A stretch of 64,000 nt of DNA from Plazaster borealis (taxonomy: Eukaryota; Echinodermata; Asteroidea; Forcipulatida; Labidiasteridae): contig CM037462.1 in NCBI GenBank assembly GCA_021014325.1, forward strand, positions 14,156,135 to 14,220,134. Direction: 5' to 3'. Every line of letters begins with the position of its first letter. Within the stretch, counting starts at the first letter, position 1. Position numbers and translations under genes: made by a program. The notes under the pieces are model-generated. The model searched no databases. It was not told the origin of the DNA and saw nothing but the letters and a program-made list of their open reading frames with translations. Positions 25,601-31,600 of the stretch are shown piece after piece.

Positions 25601-28600
25601 TACACACTTAGATAAGAAAAATTATTGAGAAAGTGCAAAAAACCCAAATCTCAAACCTTTAATAATTAACCTACAGATAGGAAGCATGTTCTGACAATGT
25701 GACATGCATCTGTTTGGGACCAATGTGCCTTGTTTAAGGGTTAAACCATAATGACAATGAAAACCCACACCCTGACCTAAACCCAAAGCAAAGCAACCAC
25801 GTAAACACCTTATCATACCCTATCATCCCAACTCCCTTACCCCCTAATTGAACAAAACCTAACACCATGAGGCCCAACCCCATTTTCCAAGCCCAACCCA
25901 ATCCTCAACCTCAAACGTAATCCTAATGCAATTCCTAATGCAATCAAAAAACAAGAGAGAGAAAAAGCTTATCGTCGAGAGCAGGGAGGGTTCTGGACCG
26001 CTGGACCCACCCCCTGGACCCACCCCCTGGACCCACCCCCTGGACCCACCCCCTGGACCCACCCCCTGGACCCACCCCCTGGACCCACCCCCTGGACCCA
26101 CCCCCTGGACCCACCCCCTGGACCCACCCCCTGGACCCACCCCCTGGACCCACCCCCTGGATCTGTGCCCGCAATGCTTTGTGTTTGCTGGGTAAAGTGC
26201 ACTATGCACCACTTTCAAAAAATCACTTTCAAATCTTAAAAGTCACAAAGCCTTACAAATTGCTTTTGTTTTAGGTTAGGGTGTGGGTTTTCATTGGCAT
26301 TATGGCTTTACCCTCGAGTCTTACAAATTCACAAAACTTCTTTTATAGATTTTCTGGCCAATTTCAACAAAAATTCATTCAATTTAACACCTGGCTCGTT
26401 CAATTTCATTTGAAAATGAATGCTCTGTTTGCATCAGCATATATCAGTCAAAAGGAGTAATTCAATTTCAACAGTTTAGCATTCACTGGTCAAATAAGAT
26501 CATTCATCATTAGGTCGCAAAGATCATTCAATTTCGCAAAAGCCTAACAGCAAGAGGCTGGTCAACCATTCAGTTTCATCAATTGTATTTAGTTAGTAGA
26601 AATTCAACTGAAGAATGGGGAAAATGTAATCTTGAATATCTAAATAAAGGAAATAGAATGACTGAAACGAACCTGAATGAGTTCATGTGTGCAGGAAAAC
26701 GAAATTGAATGCAGTAGTAGCTTAAAGGGATTGTATACTTTTGGTAAATGGAACCCACTGTTTGTTTCAATCCTATATAGTTGTAGATATATACCATAAA
26801 ACTAACCTGTGAAAATTTCATTTAGCGGTTTTGAAATATTGCCGAGAATCTGAAGCGGTTATGTCCATGCAGGAAGAATAATCTGCAATTGGATATACAC
26901 AATTTGAGAAACGTTACTGCATTAACGCTTCTCAGATTCAAATAATCGGGGATAAAAAGTGTAAACTTTTTCCATAACCACAGTACTTCGAAGTGAAAAG
27001 TTTCTTAAAATGCATTACTACTATCCAAAGCTGCTGTACTTCTTACCAAGTAAGTGTTTATTGCCATTAATTTTTAGAGTCATTACCAAACGTATACAGA
27101 CCCTTTAAAAAGAAACACACTGGTTTGAATGAATCAGGGAAACATGCCTGAAATTGGACACGGGTTCATGAAACTGAATAAATGTTTTGCTGAAATTGAC
27201 AGGGAAAGCCTATAATAATATGGGGCCTATAAGAAAATTATTTTGTCTTCTTCCTGCAGGCAAATGTGGTACTTTTGGTTGTATCTCTTCACAAGGCATA
27301 CACCTCCAGGTCTTCAATCAGTAAAGGAGTGACTCAGAACAATGACATCAGGTAATAATAATAGTAATAATAACAACAAAGTCTTATAAAGCACACATAT
27401 CCACCAAAAGGTGCTCAAGGCGCTGAAACAAAGGAAGAGAAAAAACAAAAGGGGAAGGGACCAAAAGAAAATTCAGTTGAGGGGAACTAAATGCTTTTGA
27501 CATGAGGTGTGTTTTGAGAGACTTTTTGAATGAGTGAATAGTATTAGAGGTTTTAATGTGAAGAAGTAGCTGATGAATAACAATAATAATATACACTTTC
27601 TTAACTCATAGGCCTTGGATTAAAGGAGCTGCTACTCTTCTATTTCTTCTTGGTATCACCTGGGGCGTCGGTTTCCTCTTCATCAATGAACAGTCGTTGG
27701 TTTTTGCATACATCTTCAATATTCTCAACTCACTTCAGGTAAGTTTCAAATTATTTATAATTATGCAAAGATAGTCGAGAGAGAAACGAAACATTATGGG
27801 CTTGCGGATGGGCCCCTTGTGGGGTCTTTTCCACAATGGAACAATGGACCCCACAATTTTTGTCTTTGTTCAACTTAGACCCCACAGAGGGATTCTTCAG
27901 AATAGGGAATAATAGAGCAGCAAAAGCAGGATCCCATAAACCCGATCCGTAATTGTTTGTTAACGCTACATACAAAGTGTGGACCTGAGAACAAAAGAGG
28001 TCCACATAATGTAGGGACTTGAAACACTATGTGGACTTACACATGTCCACACAATGTTTTTTAACAGTGTTGAAGCATAGGATTTTCCATTAGTATTTGC
28101 CAAAAAGGTAAAGTACAAACAAAAGAGGGACAATAGGAGATCCCCGATTGCAGGTGTTTATTATTATTATTATTATTATTATTTATTCGGCATAAAACAC
28201 ATAAAAACAACAAACATTCGCAATTTTTTTTAACCAAAAACAAAAACCAAAAGCCAGAGGCATATGCCCAGAATTTAAAAACTTTACTTTAAAAACTGTG
28301 GCCCGAAGGCCTTCAATTCCAATACCTCTGGCAACACACATATACAAATATCAATAAAAAATATATATGTATAAATCTTTAAAAATCTATAATCATATAT
28401 TAACAATAAGCACAAAAGTTAAAAGTGGCAGAAGTTAAAACACTAACAAAATACAGTTCCGGCTAAACTAAAAATTAAAGTTTATCCCCCCGAAAAAAAA
28501 GGAAAAACAAAAAACCCCATCAAAATACCATAGAATGTACACAAAATATAACTTCCTCCCAAGAAAAAATGGGGATCCAGACTGTCCTGGCTTCACTTTA

Positions 28601-31600
28601 ATGTACAATAAAACCAGGGCGCCAATAAGTGAAAACAATGGAAGGACAAAGAGAAGTCGTCTATTTACTGGGTTGACAAACATGTTGTGTGTGTTGGGGC
28701 GGGATTGGGGTGGGATTGGGTTCAATAATAACTTGCTTTGCAGAATGGACAACCAACCAAAAGTTTTGTATAATTCACTTTATTTTATGACTGATAGGGC
28801 CATGTCACACAGCAATTTTTCAGGCAACGTGGAGGCAACCAACTGCACTGTAACAAGGAACACTTCGGCAGCACAAGAGACATTCTTCTAGCTGTAACTC
28901 ACTATCCCCAAGAAAGTAATGAGAAAACTGAAGTGTGACTGGATTTTCTTATTAGAGATTGCCAGGAACTGGTTGCTTGTAACAAAATGCCCCGTGTGAT
29001 GTGGCCTATATATACGCTAGCTATTTTGTTTCTGCTCATGGTCACTAAATCTGTTTATCAATACTTTCTGCCTACCATCAGCTGTAGGGCTCACCAGATT
29101 CATGGTGGCTGATAAATATTGATTATTAATAAATGAGTCAATTATTCATGTGCTGATATCGATCAGCACATGTACTACTAGTATGTTTATTTTGGGGACT
29201 GACTTCCAACATTTACGAGAGACAAATTCCACTCCCTGCACCCAGTCAAACCAGCCTATACCCAGGCCTGGATTAACCCAGGGTATATTGTGAGTCAAGT
29301 GAGTAGTAAATTCATAGTTGGGGATCAGAGGTTAGCTCAGTGGTTTCTGTCCCTGCCGTTCACCTCTGTGGACCCCAGTTCGAATCCCACCTTGGACTGG
29401 AGCCCTGCGTGTGGATTGGGTTTTCAGTCCCTACCTGTTTCCTTGGGATTTCCCCACATCTAAAACTGAACATTTCTTCTTGTTTCTTATTCATCCTAGT
29501 GTTAAAGGCACAATAATTGTGATGTCGGGTGTGTAATAAACAAAATAAATTACATGAATATTGCATCTGTGACTGATTAAACATTTGATTCTCAAACTAT
29601 TTGCAGGGGAAAAATCAGGCCAATTTACAAAGTAAAAGGTTGTAAATTTAAGAAAAGAACAAACAATTTCCACGGGTAACACACATTTTCCACATATATT
29701 ACAGGTGTAAGATTTTTGACCCATTGCACAATGCACAGCGCACGTACATGCGCCTATCCTGTCCACCATTTTGGAAGTCAAAATGTTCACCAAGGAATTG
29801 ACTCCCAAAAAAGTGGACGCATATCGTGCGGAGAAGCGTTCCGTGTCGTGCAAAGGAAATCTGTGCAGTGAAAAGATTTGGGACAAAATGTATGAGTTTA
29901 TTATTATTATTATTATTTATTTGACCAAGACAAACCATACAAGAATTACAAAGAACAAATTCAAATACATGAAGAAGAATAGAGAAGTAATCTAAACACA
30001 AAAACAACAATTTTAACAATTGCAAACATTAAAATAAATAAGTAAGCCCTTGATAAATAATTACATGTAATAAAAAGTGGAAAATGATTAAATGAATAAT
30101 AGAAACAAATGAATAAATGCAACGGAAAAAGACAACTATTGGGACCAAATTGGATTGAGCGAATGAGGGTGGAGCATGCAGGAGGGGAACAAAACCAATA
30201 AACATGGAAAGAAAAACCAAACAAGGGAAAAAACAACAACACTTAGACATGACCACCTATCTTTTTATGTAAAAGGATAATCAAAGAAAGTCAATCTGGT
30301 AACCTTTTGAGGGAAATATTCATCAAAATGTGTAACTAGGTGAAGTTTAAAGATTGGTATTTATTAAAACCGTTGTTCATTACTAACAAAATTTGAGAAA
30401 ATCAGGCATCTGATAACATGAGATCTGCCCCATGTAACTAGAGGATAATCACAAATGATGGAATGTTATCACAAAATCACAATAAGGTTTTCCTCATTAT
30501 GCTTCATTTGCTTTCAGGGTCTGTTCATTTTCGTTTTCTATTGCCTTGGCAACGAGCGTGTGAATACAGAAATGCGGAAGTTCATCACGCGCCAGAAGTG
30601 GCTCCCGAGCAGCATTCGGGAACGCTACGGCAAGCATGTGTCTGCAACCAGTACCATGGTAACCACTTATTTACATGTATCGATTTAATTCAAGGATGAG
30701 GCGACTTTAAAGGTGGTTCGGTGGGGTTGGTGTAGTGGTAGTTGTCCTCACCTTTCACATCAAGGACCCGGTTCGAATCCTGCTGGGGGCACTATGTGGA
30801 TTGGGTTTTCAGTCCCTACCCGGCTGCGTGGGTTTTCCCTGGAATAATTCTCTGGAGTTTTCCTCCCACATCTAAAACTGAAACTTCCTTCCTTGTCTTC
30901 TCTCCATTGGGTTGTTGGCTAGTACAGTGATTAAGTTCACTTTTCTGAGAGTCCTTGGCTTCACAACCAAAATAAATGAAATAAAATGAAACAAGTGAAA
31001 CGAAAAACAAAACTTAGGTGTTCTGCATATCATGCACAACTCCTCTATGTTGCATCAAGCAAATGGTACTTTTTGTATCCAAGATTTATAAGTTCTTTGA
31101 GCAAATATTAAACAAAAAATGCTCTTTTTAAAGTCTGGGCAGGTTTTGCATCATCGCTTTGGAAAACCTTTGTGACTTGGTCTTGAAAATACAAGTTTTT
31201 TTATAACACATTCATAAACAACTAATGTGTAAACAAAATTTGAGACAAAAATCACAAATGGGTAACTTACTGCAAACAGTTTTTCCATGAGCTGAACAAT
31301 TTGTTGTCAAGTATCGGTAACCTGATTCCTCCTGTCGGGGTGTTTGAGCGTGAAACCAGGTGTTCTGCTTGTTCTCACCTATACCCTAGGTTTGCTGAGA
31401 TGTAGAACAAAGAGCCATTCCAACAGCTTTATTCCACCTAGTGCATCTCTTTGGAACTCCTTGCCTGGTGCATGTTTCCCTCCATCCTACAATCTAGACT
31501 GTTTTAAGAGGAATATTAATTCCTACCTTCAGCTCCCCTGAGTTATTTTTCATCTTAAATGTTTTCTTCTTGTAGCCCCTTAACCATGTTAACAAGAGTG

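Noticed and set aside
25859..26218. 119-aa [13 protein letters not shown] repeat ORF (and shadows in other frames)
   Set aside because: Pure product of the 13-bp minisatellite; similar ORFs exist in all frames.
28535..28891. 118-aa ORF
   Set aside because: Overlaps a MITE inverted end and shows no recognisable domain.
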